A stretch of DNA of 53,390 nucleotides from Paracoccaceae bacterium. Lineage in GTDB: Bacteria; Pseudomonadota; Alphaproteobacteria; Rhodobacterales; Rhodobacteraceae. A program made the translations under genes and the position numbers. The stretch lies in the NCBI GenBank assembly GCA_028284605.1, contig JANQRL010000012.1, positions 1-53,390 of the forward strand, in the 5' to 3' direction. Positions 1 through 7,438 of this stretch are shown here, one piece after another; position 1 is the first letter of the stretch; the number at the start of each line of letters is the position of its first letter. The notes below the pieces were generated by a model that was given only the letters and a program-made list of their open reading frames with translations, was not told the origin of the DNA and ran no database searches.

Positions 1-575
1 AACCAGGCATCGATCCGTGCCTTGAGCCCGGCCCAGAGCGCCGGTGCGCCGCGGCGGACCTTGGTCCCGACCCGGGTTTCGAGCTGGTCGCGGGTGACGC
101 CGTATTCCGTCCAGGTGCCGCCGCCGCTTTCGAGATTGGCTATCACGGGCTGCACCCGGTCGACGGATTTGGCGAAGAGGGCGTCGTCGCTCTCCGCCGC
201 CTCGAACTCGTCCCAGAGCGCGCGGTAGGCCCGGGCCTGATCGGGCGGCAGAAGGCCGAAGAGACGGTCGGCGGCGGCCTTTTCCTGCGCGGCCTGTTCG
301 GCGGGATCGTGGGACCCGTGGATCGGGGCGTCGCCCGCATCGATCTCCACGAGGTCGTGCAGGAGGAGCATCTTGAGCACCCGGTCGATATTGACGGGCC
401 GATCCGAATGCTCGGCAAGCGTCAGCGCATAGAGCATGATGTGCCAGCTATGTTCGGCGGAGTTCTCGCGCCGGGAGCCATCGCAGAGCGTGGTGCCGCG
501 CAGGACGGATTTCAGGCGGTCGGCTTCGTTCAGAAAGGCGAATTGCCGGTCGAGCCGCGCCGCCGCGCCGGTCAC
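1..575 (-). CDS. HD-domain hydrolase (YfbR/HDDC2-like), 3' end beyond window
   Basis: About 191 codons are visible and the frame is still open at base 1. The translation carries an HD-type metal-binding pattern: an early His in a segment reading NSAEHSWH (about residues 40-47), then LLLHDLVEID with the HD pair, then a later Asp. This matches the HD hydrolase family that includes 5'-deoxynucleotidases such as YfbR and the HDDC2 group; the substrate cannot be deduced. The GTG start at 575 is chosen because it overlaps the stop of the upstream small gene as GTGA, implying translational coupling, and because the residues after it fit the family N-terminus. Function confident only at the level of metal-dependent phosphohydrolase. 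Confidence 0.82.
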   Translation of the reverse strand, partial: MTGAAARLDRQFAFLNEADRLKSVLRGTTLCDGSRRENSAEHSWHIMLYALTLAEHSDRPVNIDRVLKMLLLHDLVEIDAGDAPIHGSHDPAEQAAQEKAAADRLFGLLPPDQARAYRALWDEFEAAESDDALFAKSVDRVQPVIANLESGGGTWTEYGVTRDQLETRVGTKVRRGAPALWAGLKARIDAW

Positions 576-829
576 GTCCCCGATTGACCTGTCTGGCCCG
601 ATTGACCCGACTGGCCGGTCTGCGCCGCCTTGCGCTCGGCCAGCATCTCCCGGGCCCGCGCCTCGGCCCGGCGCACCCGGACCGCGGTCTTGAACGCTTC
701 CTCGAGGGTCTGCGAGGAGGTGCCGAGGATCTTGGCGATCTCCTCGACGATCTTGTCGTCGCCCGACCGCGTCTCGTCCTCGAGCGCCATCTGCGCCAGT
801 TCGTCGGCCGTGTCCTCCAGAACCCCCAT
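572..829 (-). CDS. small protein of unknown function, 85 aa
   Basis: An 85-residue soluble, charged protein with no motif I recognise. The first 60 residues are predicted helical and rich in Glu, Asp, Arg and Ala; the last 17 are a low-complexity TGQSGQ-type tail. It sits in a tight minus-strand group: its start is one base from the stop of the alpha/beta hydrolase gene and its stop overlaps the start of the HD hydrolase by four bases. The compact arrangement supports a real gene. The Gln/Gly/Ser repeat tail may vary in length between strains. No function is proposed. Confidence 0.7.
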   Translation of the reverse strand: MGVLEDTADELAQMALEDETRSGDDKIVEEIAKILGTSSQTLEEAFKTAVRVRRAEARAREMLAERKAAQTGQSGQSGQTGQSGT

Positions 830-830
830 T

Positions 831-1484
831 CTAGCGCGTCGTCTCGGTCAGCCGGCGGCGGACATACCCCGTGACGGTGTCGAGCATCACGTCCATATGC
901 GGCTCCTCGAAGAAATGCCCGGCGCCCTCGACGATCTCATGGGTGATCGTGATGCCCTTCTGCTCATGGAGCTTGTTGACCAGGGCGAGGGTGTCGGCCG
1001 GCGGTGCCACCCGGTCGGCGGCGCCGTTGATGATCAGGCCGGAGGACGGGCAGGGCGCGAGGAAGGAGAAATCGTACATGTTCGCCGGCGGCGAGACGCT
1101 GACGAAGCCGGTGATCTCGGGCCGGCGCATCAGAAGCTGCATGCCGATCCAGGCGCCGAAGGAGAATCCGGCGACCCAGCAATGCTTGGAATTGGCATTC
1201 AGCGATTGCAGATGGTCGAGCGCCGCGGCAGCATCGGACAGCTCGCCGATGCCCTGGTCGTATTCGCCCTGGCTTCTGCCCACGCCGCGGAAGTTGAACC
1301 GCAGCACCGTGAAGCCCATGTTGTAGAAGGCGTAATGCAGGTTGTAGACCACCCGGTTGTTCATCGTGCCGCCGAATTGCGGATGCGGGTGCAGCACGAT
1401 CGCGATCGGCGCGTCGCGCTCCTTTTGCGGATGGTAGCGGCCTTCGAGCCGGCCCTCGGGGCCGGGGAGGATCACCTCGGGCAT
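831..1484 (-). CDS. alpha/beta hydrolase (COG2945-like)
   Basis: A 217-residue alpha/beta-fold hydrolase. Visible elements are the oxyanion-loop region HPHPQFGG near residue 32, the nucleophile elbow GFSFG with the catalytic Ser near residue 109, a late Asp in GAADRV and the His in GAGHFF near the C-terminus, so the triad looks complete. There is no signal peptide, so it is cytoplasmic. The ATG at 1484 is chosen because a purine-rich AGGA lies just upstream and because the longer open frame reads through the iscR promoter and gene. It is divergent from iscR and heads a three-gene minus-strand group. Family members are usually annotated only as hydrolases; the substrate is unknown. Confidence 0.85.
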   Translation of the reverse strand: MPEVILPGPEGRLEGRYHPQKERDAPIAIVLHPHPQFGGTMNNRVVYNLHYAFYNMGFTVLRFNFRGVGRSQGEYDQGIGELSDAAAALDHLQSLNANSKHCWVAGFSFGAWIGMQLLMRRPEITGFVSVSPPANMYDFSFLAPCPSSGLIINGAADRVAPPADTLALVNKLHEQKGITITHEIVEGAGHFFEEPHMDVMLDTVTGYVRRRLTETTR

Positions 1485-1533
1485 GGCTTCGTTTCGTCCT
1501 GACTTCCTGCCTTTCGTCGGGACCCGGCCATTC

Positions 1534-1570
1534 TTGACGCCATGGCACGGGTTCCTTAGAAAGATTCTAA
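1534..1570 (+). promoter_or_regulatory. iscR promoter with palindromic IscR-type operator over the -10 box
   Basis: A -35-like TTGACG at 1534-1539 is followed after 17 bases by a -10-like TAGAAA at 1557-1562. A perfect inverted repeat, TTAGAA-AGA-TTCTAA, occupies 1556-1570 and covers the -10 element. A protein bound there would block RNA polymerase, the geometry expected for IscR autorepression. Rhodobacterales suf operons are known from comparative genomics to carry an iron-responsive palindrome (called the Iron-Rhodo-box) linked to IscR; assigning this palindrome to it is inference, since I cannot check the consensus. The predicted leader before iscR is about 155 nt. Confidence 0.65.
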
Positions 1571-1724
1571 ACTGCCGGCATCGGAGGCCGCCCGGCCGCC
1601 CCGGTGTACCGCACCTAATCGGGGCTTTGGCCGGCGTCAATGTCCGCGTGGATGCCCACGACGCCGGCCGGGCCTCACTGTCGAAACGGGCGCCGCGGCG
1701 CCCGGCTCCACCTGGAGGGCCGCG

Positions 1725-2183
1725 ATGAAACTCAGTACCAAGGGCCGCTACGCCATGGTGGCGCTCTCCGATCTGGCGCTGCAACCGGAGGGGGCGCTGG
1801 TCTCTCTCGGCGAAGTGTCGAAGCGGCAGGACATCTCGCTGCCCTATCTGGAACAGCTCTTCGTGAAGCTGCGGCGGGCCGGGCTGGTGGAGAGTGTGCG
1901 CGGCCCCGGCGGCGGCTACCGGCTGGCCCGGGCGCCGGCGGAGGTGACCGTGGCGGAGATCCTCGGCGCGGTGGACGAGACGGTGAGCGCGCTCCACAAG
2001 GGGGCCGGGGCGAGCGGCGGGGCCAGCGGCTCGAAAGCCCAGAGCCTGACGAACCGGCTCTGGGAGAGTCTTTCCGCCCATGTCTACGTGTTCCTGCACC
2101 AGACCCGGCTGTCGGACGTTGTGGGCAACGACCTCGCCCCCTGTCCGGCGGTGCCGCATCTCTTCGAGGTGGTCGACGAGTGA
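1725..2183 (+). CDS. iscR: Rrf2-family regulator IscR, cysteine-poor alphaproteobacterial type
   Basis: 152 residues with the Rrf2 winged-helix region at 1-75 (MKLSTKGRYAM start, LPYLEQLF recognition helix, RGPGGGYRLAR wing). It heads the suf operon and is expected to sense Fe-S status and control it. The usual three cluster cysteines around residues 92-104 are absent: residues 91-106 are Gly/Ser/Ala/Lys-rich. The only Cys is at 140 near the C-terminus. This matches the atypical IscR described from Rhodobacter sphaeroides, which also lacks the canonical cysteine triad. ATG is preceded by a GAGGG-like site. Confidence 0.93.
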   Translation: MKLSTKGRYAMVALSDLALQPEGALVSLGEVSKRQDISLPYLEQLFVKLRRAGLVESVRGPGGGYRLARAPAEVTVAEILGAVDETVSALHKGAGASGGASGSKAQSLTNRLWESLSAHVYVFLHQTRLSDVVGNDLAPCPAVPHLFEVVDE

Positions 2184-2187
2184 GGCG

Positions 2188-2299
2188 GTCTGATCCAATT
2201 GTCTGCTGCGCAGGCCGGTCATCTCGGCTACGCCTCGGGATCAGGGGCGCTGCCCCTCGGCCTGCGGCCTCACCCCGGGATATTTGTGATCCAAAGAAG
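2188..2299. repeat. 112-bp dispersed repeat, copy 1
   Basis: This stretch between iscR and the next gene recurs at 48421-48532 with about six mismatches and no gap. It starts GTCTGATCCAATTGTC and ends near GATCCAAAGAAG. Inside is a hairpin, AGGGGC-GCT-GCCCCT, at about 2242-2256. The purine-rich 3' end lies 11 bases before the downstream TTG start, so the repeat may supply that gene's ribosome-binding site. It has no transposase and no clear terminal inverted repeats, so it looks like a repetitive intergenic element, not an insertion sequence. Confidence 0.85.
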
Positions 2300-2310
2300 G
2301 CAGGGCGGTT

Positions 2311-3387
2311 TTGAGCCGGGTCTATCTGGACTGGAACGCCACGGCGCCGCTCAGGCCCGAGGCGAAGGCGGCGACGGCCGCGGCGATGGAGGTGGTGGGG
2401 AACCCGTCCTCCGTCCATGCCGAAGGGCGGGCGGCTAAGGCTCTGGTGGAGCGGGCGCGGGCGCAGGTGGCCGAGGCCGTGGGCTGCAAATCGGCGGAAG
2501 TGGTGTTTACGAGCGGGGCGACGGAGGCGGCGTCGGTTCTGGGGCGGTTGCCTGCGGGGCACGATGTGCTGGTTGACGAGACCGCCCATGACGCGCTCTG
2601 GGCCCATGTTCGGATGGTGGACTGGGTAGGGCGGCCCCACGGCCCCGGCCATACGCTCGCTATGGGACTTGCCAACAGCGAGACGGGCATTGTCACGGAG
2701 CCGCCGGAGAAGGTCGAGGAGCAATGGCCGTTCGGACAGGCGTGGGCCGACTGGCTGCTGCTGGACGTCACGCAGGCCATCGGACGGCTGCCCTTTTCCT
2801 TTGCCTGGTCGGGTGCGGATTTTGCCATCCTGTCGGCGCATAAGCTCGGTGGGCCGAAGGGGGTTGGGGCGCTGATCGTCCGCGATGGTGTTGATATTCC
2901 GCCGCTTTCCCTGGGCGGCGGGCAGGAGATGGGGCGCCGGTCGGGGACCGAGAACGTGGTCGGGATCGCCGGATTCGGGGCCGCGGCGGAGGCGGCGATG
3001 CGCGATCTGGCCGAGGGCGTCTGGGACCGGGTCGAGAAACTTAGAAATATTCTAGAAATAACTATTGAGGCTGCGTCGCCACAGACTATTTTTGTCGGGA
3101 AAGCCGCGCGGCGCCTGCCAAACACCTCGTGCTTCCTCACCCCGGGCTGGAAGGGGGAGACCCAGGTGATGGCCATGGACCTCGCCGGGTTCGCGATCTC
3201 CGCGGGCTCGGCTTGTTCCTCGGGAAAGGTGCGGGAGAGCCGGGTGCTCCGCGCCATGGGGTTCGCCCCCGAGCAGGCCGCGAGCGCGATCCGGGTCTCG
3301 CTGGGGCCCGCGACGACGGAAGACGAGGTGCTGCGCTTCGCCGAGGCGTGGGGCGAAAGAGCGAAACGGCGCGCCCGGGCGGCGTGA
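2311..3387 (+). CDS. cysteine desulfurase, IscS/NifS type
   Basis: 358-residue class V aminotransferase-fold enzyme, expected to take sulfur from cysteine for Fe-S assembly. The PLP lysine is in SAHKLGG (K178) and the catalytic loop cysteine in GSACSSGK (C302), the long-loop pattern of IscS/NifS-type enzymes, not SufS. It is slightly shorter than typical IscS (about 400 aa), mainly in the region after FTSGATEA. The TTG start at 2311 is the first start in frame with an AAGAAGG site 10 bases upstream, within the dispersed repeat. A second desulfurase of SufS type closes the same operon. An AT-rich stretch at 3041-3095 has codons unlike the rest of the gene. Confidence 0.9.
   Translation: MSRVYLDWNATAPLRPEAKAATAAAMEVVGNPSSVHAEGRAAKALVERARAQVAEAVGCKSAEVVFTSGATEAASVLGRLPAGHDVLVDETAHDALWAHVRMVDWVGRPHGPGHTLAMGLANSETGIVTEPPEKVEEQWPFGQAWADWLLLDVTQAIGRLPFSFAWSGADFAILSAHKLGGPKGVGALIVRDGVDIPPLSLGGGQEMGRRSGTENVVGIAGFGAAAEAAMRDLAEGVWDRVEKLRNILEITIEAASPQTIFVGKAARRLPNTSCFLTPGWKGETQVMAMDLAGFAISAGSACSSGKVRESRVLRAMGFAPEQAASAIRVSLGPATTEDEVLRFAEAWGERAKRRARAA
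3041..3055. promoter_or_regulatory. candidate second IscR-type palindrome inside the cysteine desulfurase gene
   Basis: TTAGAA-ATA-TTCTAG is the same 6-3-6 palindrome as upstream of iscR, with one outer base changed. It lies in coding sequence 378 bases before sufB. The reading frame across it uses AGA, CTA and ATA codons, which appear rare in neighbouring genes by eye. A TTGAGG (3065-3070) and TATTTT (3087-3092) pair 16 bases apart follows directly. I infer an internal regulated promoter for sufB; this has not been tested. Confidence 0.45.
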
Positions 3388-3432
3388 GATCGGGGCCAAG
3401 GCGGCCTGAGACGAGAGAGGGAGACCCGAGAG

Positions 3433-4980
3433 ATGACCGCATTGGACAAGGTCGAGATCGCCGATGAGGTGAAAGAGGGCGTCGACGAGGAAACCGTCGA
3501 GGCCGTGCGCAAGCTCTCGGGCAAGTACAAATACGGCTGGGACACCGATATCGAGATGGACTACGCCCCCAAGGGGCTGACCGAGGATATCGTGCGGCTG
3601 ATTTCGGCCAAGAACGAAGAGCCCGAGTGGATGACCGAATGGCGGCTCGACGCCTATCGCCGCTGGCTCGAGAAGGAAGAGCCCGACTGGGCCATGGTCG
3701 ACTACCCGGAGATCGACTTTCAGGACCAGTATTATTACGCGCGGCCGAAGTCGTTCGAGACCAAGCCCAAGAGCCTCGACGAGGTCGATCCGAAGCTTCT
3801 GGAGACCTACACCAAGCTCGGCATTCCGCTGAAGGAACAGGCGATCCTCGCGGGCGTCGAAGGCGCCGGCGAGATGGCGACGCCGGAGGACAATTCCGAG
3901 CGCAAGGTGGCCGTCGACGCGGTCTTTGACTCGGTCAGCGTCGGGACCACGTTTCAGGCGGAACTGAAGAAGGCCGGGGTCATCTTCTGCTCGATCTCCG
4001 AGGCGATCCGCGAGCATCCCGAGCTGGTCAAGAAATACCTCGGCTCCGTGGTGCCGGTGTCGGACAATTTCTATGCCACGCTGAACTCGGCGGTCTTCTC
4101 CGACGGCTCCTTCGTGTACGTGCCGCCCGGCGTGCGCTGCCCGATGGAGCTTTCCACCTATTTCCGGATCAATGCCGAGAATACCGGCCAGTTCGAGCGG
4201 ACGCTGATCATCGCCGACAAGGGCTCTTACGTGAGTTACCTCGAAGGCTGCACCGCGCCGCAGCGGGATACCGCGCAGCTTCACGCGGCGGTGGTGGAAC
4301 TGATCGCGCTCGAAGATGCGGAGATCAAGTATTCCACGGTGCAGAACTGGTATCCGGGCGACGAAGAGGGCCGGGGCGGCATCTACAACTTCGTCACCAA
4401 GCGCGCCGATTGCCGGGGCGACCGGTCGAAGGTGATGTGGACCCAGGTGGAGACGGGCTCGTCGGTGACCTGGAAATACCCGTCCTGCGTGCTCCGCGGC
4501 GACGATGCCCAGGGCGAATTCTACTCGATCGCGATCACCAACAACATGCAGCAGGCCGATACCGGGACGAAGATGGTCCATCTCGGCAAGCGGACGAAGA
4601 GCCGGATCGTCTCGAAGGGGATCAGTGCCGGCAAGGCGCAGAACACCTATCGCGGGCTCGTTTCCATGCATCCGCGCGCCAAGGAGAGCCGGAACTACAC
4701 CCAGTGCGACTCGCTTCTGATCGGCGACAAGTGCGGGGCGCATACGGTGCCTTACATCGAGGTGAAGAACAATTCCTCGCGGGTGGAGCATGAGGCCACG
4801 ACCTCGAAGGTCGACGATGACCAGATGTTCTATTGCCGCCAGCGCGGCATGGACGAGGAAGAGGCGGTGGCGCTGATCGTCAACGGCTTCGCCAAGGAGG
4901 TGCTTCAGGCCCTGCCGATGGAATTCGCCATGGAGGCGCAGCAGCTCGTCGCGATCTCGCTGGAAGGGTCCGTGGGGTAA
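3433..4980 (+). CDS. sufB: Fe-S cluster assembly scaffold protein SufB
   Basis: 515 residues, the beta-helix scaffold of the SufBCD complex on which clusters are built in the cytoplasm. Family blocks are all present: EPEWMTEWR in the N-terminal region, [18 protein letters not shown], the [20 protein letters not shown] block, SYLEGCTAP, and the C-terminal QCDSLLIG and VEHEATTSK segments that hold the conserved Cys and the SufD-interface His. The ATG is preceded by an AGAGGGAGA site. It is separated from sufC by five genes that are not part of the standard system. Confidence 0.97.
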   Translation: MTALDKVEIADEVKEGVDEETVEAVRKLSGKYKYGWDTDIEMDYAPKGLTEDIVRLISAKNEEPEWMTEWRLDAYRRWLEKEEPDWAMVDYPEIDFQDQYYYARPKSFETKPKSLDEVDPKLLETYTKLGIPLKEQAILAGVEGAGEMATPEDNSERKVAVDAVFDSVSVGTTFQAELKKAGVIFCSISEAIREHPELVKKYLGSVVPVSDNFYATLNSAVFSDGSFVYVPPGVRCPMELSTYFRINAENTGQFERTLIIADKGSYVSYLEGCTAPQRDTAQLHAAVVELIALEDAEIKYSTVQNWYPGDEEGRGGIYNFVTKRADCRGDRSKVMWTQVETGSSVTWKYPSCVLRGDDAQGEFYSIAITNNMQQADTGTKMVHLGKRTKSRIVSKGISAGKAQNTYRGLVSMHPRAKESRNYTQCDSLLIGDKCGAHTVPYIEVKNNSSRVEHEATTSKVDDDQMFYCRQRGMDEEEAVALIVNGFAKEVLQALPMEFAMEAQQLVAISLEGSVG

Positions 4981-5086
4981 TGGCCCGGACGATCTGTGCA
5001 GAACCGGCCGGCACGGGGGCGTCGTCCGGCGCGGTGCGTGACCGCGCGGTCTGGCCCGGTTGCCGCGCTGGGCGCGCGCGCCGGCC

Positions 5087-5980
5087 ATGACCGGGGCCGC
5101 CGATGCCCGCGGTGCGGTCCTGGCAGACGCGCTCGCGCCGTCGCGCGACATGCGGATCTGCGATGTCGGGGCCAATCCGCTCGGGGCGCCGCCCTACCAG
5201 CCGCTGCTCGAGCGCGGGCTGGCCCGGGTCTTCGGGTTCGAACCCAACGAGGAAGCGTTCGCGAAGCTTCAGGCGCAGCGTTCGGAGCGGGAGACCTACT
5301 TCTGTGCCGCCGTAGGTCTTCCGGGCGAGAGAACGCTCCATCTCCACCCCAAGTCCGGGTTCTCGTCGCTTTATCCGTTCGACCGCGCGGCGCTGCGGGC
5401 GATCGGCAAGGAGAAGTGGATCAGGGCGGCGGATACCCGCGAGGTCACGCTGCGCCCGGTGACGCTCGACATGCTGGCGGACCTCCCCGCCATTGATCTG
5501 CTGAAGATGGACCTCCAGGGCGGTGAGCTGGAGGTTCTGCGCGGCGCTGTCGGCAAGTTGTCTGAGGCCGTGGCGGTGGTAACGGAGGTGCGCTTTCACC
5601 GGATCTATGCCGAAGAGCCGCTCTTCGGAGATCTCGATGCCGAACTGCGCCGGCAGGGGTTCAAGCTGCACAAGTTCCTGTTCACCAAATCGGTGATGAT
5701 GCCGCACGCCCATGAACACAAGGTGCAGCGGCCCCGAATGACCAGCCAGCTCCTCGACGGCGATGCCGTCTATGTGCGTGACGCCGACTGGGCGGAGACG
5801 CTCGGCGACGACCAGCTTGCCTTCCTCGTCCTGACCGCCGATGCGGTATTCGACAGCCCCGACATGGCCCTGACCTGTCTCGATATTCTCGCGGGGCGGG
5901 GAAAGGTGGCGCCGGAGGCGGCAGGAGCCTATATCGCGGCGCTGCCGGAGCGGCAGAGGGCCCGGGAGGCGGCGGAATGA
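5087..5980 (+). CDS. FkbM-family methyltransferase
   Basis: 297 residues. The N-terminal segment MRICDVGANPLGAP is a class I SAM-binding motif I, FGFEPNEEAF supplies the acidic ribose-binding residue, and IDLLKMDLQGGELEVLRG is the typical FkbM-family signature. The family methylates hydroxyl groups on sugars or small molecules; the substrate is unknown. ATG at 5087 is chosen over an upstream TTG at 5060 because family homology begins soon after it. It lies 106 bases after sufB, and its stop overlaps the next gene as ATGA. Nothing in it points to an Fe-S role. Confidence 0.8.
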   Translation: MTGAADARGAVLADALAPSRDMRICDVGANPLGAPPYQPLLERGLARVFGFEPNEEAFAKLQAQRSERETYFCAAVGLPGERTLHLHPKSGFSSLYPFDRAALRAIGKEKWIRAADTREVTLRPVTLDMLADLPAIDLLKMDLQGGELEVLRGAVGKLSEAVAVVTEVRFHRIYAEEPLFGDLDAELRRQGFKLHKFLFTKSVMMPHAHEHKVQRPRMTSQLLDGDAVYVRDADWAETLGDDQLAFLVLTADAVFDSPDMALTCLDILAGRGKVAPEAAGAYIAALPERQRAREAAE

Positions 5981-6282
5981 CCGGCGGCGGCGGTCTCGGG
6001 ACCGGGAACACCGGTCCGGGCATGACAGTCTTGCGCGATACGTTCGCCGGGATTGCCGGTCGTGACGGTGGCGGGTTCCTGCTGGATCTTGCCTTGCGGA
6101 ATTCCGGTGCCGGTCTCGGCGTGTTTCTCGGCATCCTGATCGGGCTCGGCGTGCGGCGGATGTCGGGCCGACCCGACGGTCAGCTTGTCGCCGGGTCGAT
6201 CCTTCTGACTGCGCTCGCCGCCGGGCTGCTGGCGCTGGCGGCGATGATGCTGTTCAGCCTGCTCTGGTCGGGCGGGGCGTGA
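5977..6282 (+). CDS. small membrane protein, 101 aa
   Basis: Two hydrophobic segments (about residues 46-59 and 71-97) separated by a short charged loop with VRRMSGRPDGQ suggest an inner-membrane hairpin protein. The first 30 residues are Gly-rich and polar. Its start overlaps the methyltransferase stop by four bases, indicating coupling in the suf-containing transcript. I do not recognise the family. Confidence 0.6.
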   Translation: MTGGGGLGTGNTGPGMTVLRDTFAGIAGRDGGGFLLDLALRNSGAGLGVFLGILIGLGVRRMSGRPDGQLVAGSILLTALAAGLLALAAMMLFSLLWSGGA

Positions 6283-6313
6283 TGTCTGTGTGTTATCGGT
6301 CGGAGGGTTGGCG

Positions 6314-6496
6314 ATGATCAGGGCGATGCTGAGCACGGCGCTGGTGACCGGTGCGTTCTGTGCGCTCTTCGCGGCCGGGGTCGATCTGGTGACGGAGGCG
6401 CTGGCGATCTGGCAGGTGATGATCGCTGGAGCGGTCTCCGGCTTTCTCGGCTCGCTCGTCGGGCAGATCGTGATCGGCGGGAGGCTCAGGGGATGA
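6314..6496 (+). CDS. very small membrane protein, 60 aa
   Basis: Two hydrophobic segments (about residues 5-22 and 30-50) make up almost the whole protein, ending in a basic GGRLRG tail. ATG at 6314 is preferred to a GTG at 6290 because CGGAGGG lies at 6301-6307, correctly spaced. The stop overlaps the start of the UPF0145 gene as ATGA. It resembles in size and layout small genes that accompany YbjQ-like proteins, but I cannot assign a function. Confidence 0.6.
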   Translation: MIRAMLSTALVTGAFCALFAAGVDLVTEALAIWQVMIAGAVSGFLGSLVGQIVIGGRLRG

Positions 6497-6804
6497 TCGT
6501 GACGACGACGCCCTCGGTGGAGGGGCGGAGCATCGTGGACTACAAGGGCGTCGTGGTCGGCGAGGCGATCCTCGGCGCCAACGTCTTTCGCGATATCTTC
6601 GCCGGGATCACCGATATCATCGGCGGTCGGTCGGGGGCCTATGAGGCGTCGCTCGGCGAGGCCCGCGCCACCGCGCTCGGAGAGCTCGAAGACCGGGCCC
6701 GGGCGCTCGGCGCCGATGCGGTCGTCGGGGTCGATCTCGACTATGAGGTGATCAACAACATGCTGATGGTCTCGGCCTCCGGCACCGCGGTGAAGCTGGG
6801 CTGA
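6493..6804 (+). CDS. YbjQ/UPF0145 family protein
   Basis: 103 residues matching the YbjQ (UPF0145, PF01906) family: [14 protein letters not shown] start, [18 protein letters not shown], then [30 protein letters not shown] and a closing SASGTAVKL strand. The family is often labelled putative heavy-metal-binding, though the biochemical role is not established. It is cytoplasmic and forms a pentameric beta-alpha-beta fold in known relatives. It lies inside the suf operon with four-base overlap to the gene before, so expression probably follows IscR control. Confidence 0.88.
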   Translation: MIVTTTPSVEGRSIVDYKGVVVGEAILGANVFRDIFAGITDIIGGRSGAYEASLGEARATALGELEDRARALGADAVVGVDLDYEVINNMLMVSASGTAVKLG

Positions 6805-6807
6805 GCG

Positions 6808-7407
6808 ATGCTGACCGAGGCTCCCCCCGAGCGTCCCGAACTGACCCTGCCCCCGGCCGAGGCGGACTGGCTCCGGGCGATCTATGGGCGCGCGGAGGTG
6901 ATCCTCGAATACGGCTCCGGCGGCTCGACGGTGATGGCCGCCGAGATGCCGGGCAAGACGATCTTCTCGGTCGAGAGCGACAAGAAATGGGCGGCGATGA
7001 TGCAGGGGTGGTTCGCCGCCAACCCGCCGGTTTCGGAGGTCCATGTGGTGCCGGTCGATGTCGGTCCGACGAAGCGCTGGGGCACCCCGACGGACCCGGC
7101 CCAGATGCATCGCTGGCCGCGCTACCCGCTCAAGATCTGGGACGCGCCGGAATTCCGCCACCCCGACGCGGTGCTGATCGACGGCCGGTTCCGCGCCGCC
7201 TGCCTGCTCGCCGTGCTGTTTCGGATCACGCGGCCGGTGACGGCGCTGTTCGACGATTATGTCGGTCGGGCGAAATACAAGGTGGTCGAGGACTTCGCCA
7301 AGCCGGTGGAGACCCGCGGCCGGATGGTGCGTTTCGAGCTGGAGCCGACGCCGGTACCGGCCGAGCGCCTGCTCGAGATCATGACGATCTTCACAAGGAA
7401 ACTCTGA
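6808..7407 (+). CDS. predicted SAM-dependent methyltransferase-like protein, 199 aa
   Basis: The segment ILEYGSGGSTVMAAE (about residues 30-45) resembles a Rossmann-type SAM-binding loop, IFSVESDKKW an acidic end of strand 2, and DAVLIDGRFRAACLLAV a strand-4 region. Overall this fits a class I methyltransferase-like fold, but no catalytic motif is clear and it could be inactive. It starts four bases after the UPF0145 gene and precedes sufC by 31 bases. No signal peptide. Substrate unknown. Confidence 0.65.
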   Translation: MLTEAPPERPELTLPPAEADWLRAIYGRAEVILEYGSGGSTVMAAEMPGKTIFSVESDKKWAAMMQGWFAANPPVSEVHVVPVDVGPTKRWGTPTDPAQMHRWPRYPLKIWDAPEFRHPDAVLIDGRFRAACLLAVLFRITRPVTALFDDYVGRAKYKVVEDFAKPVETRGRMVRFELEPTPVPAERLLEIMTIFTRKL

Positions 7408-7438
7408 GGCGCGCGGCGCCCACCCGAAGGAGAGAAAG

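Noticed and set aside
3052-5175. Long minus-strand open frame opposite the desulfurase and sufB
   Set aside because: Shadow of high-GC coding sequence: His/Arg/Gly-rich composition, no motif, and it lies opposite two certain genes.
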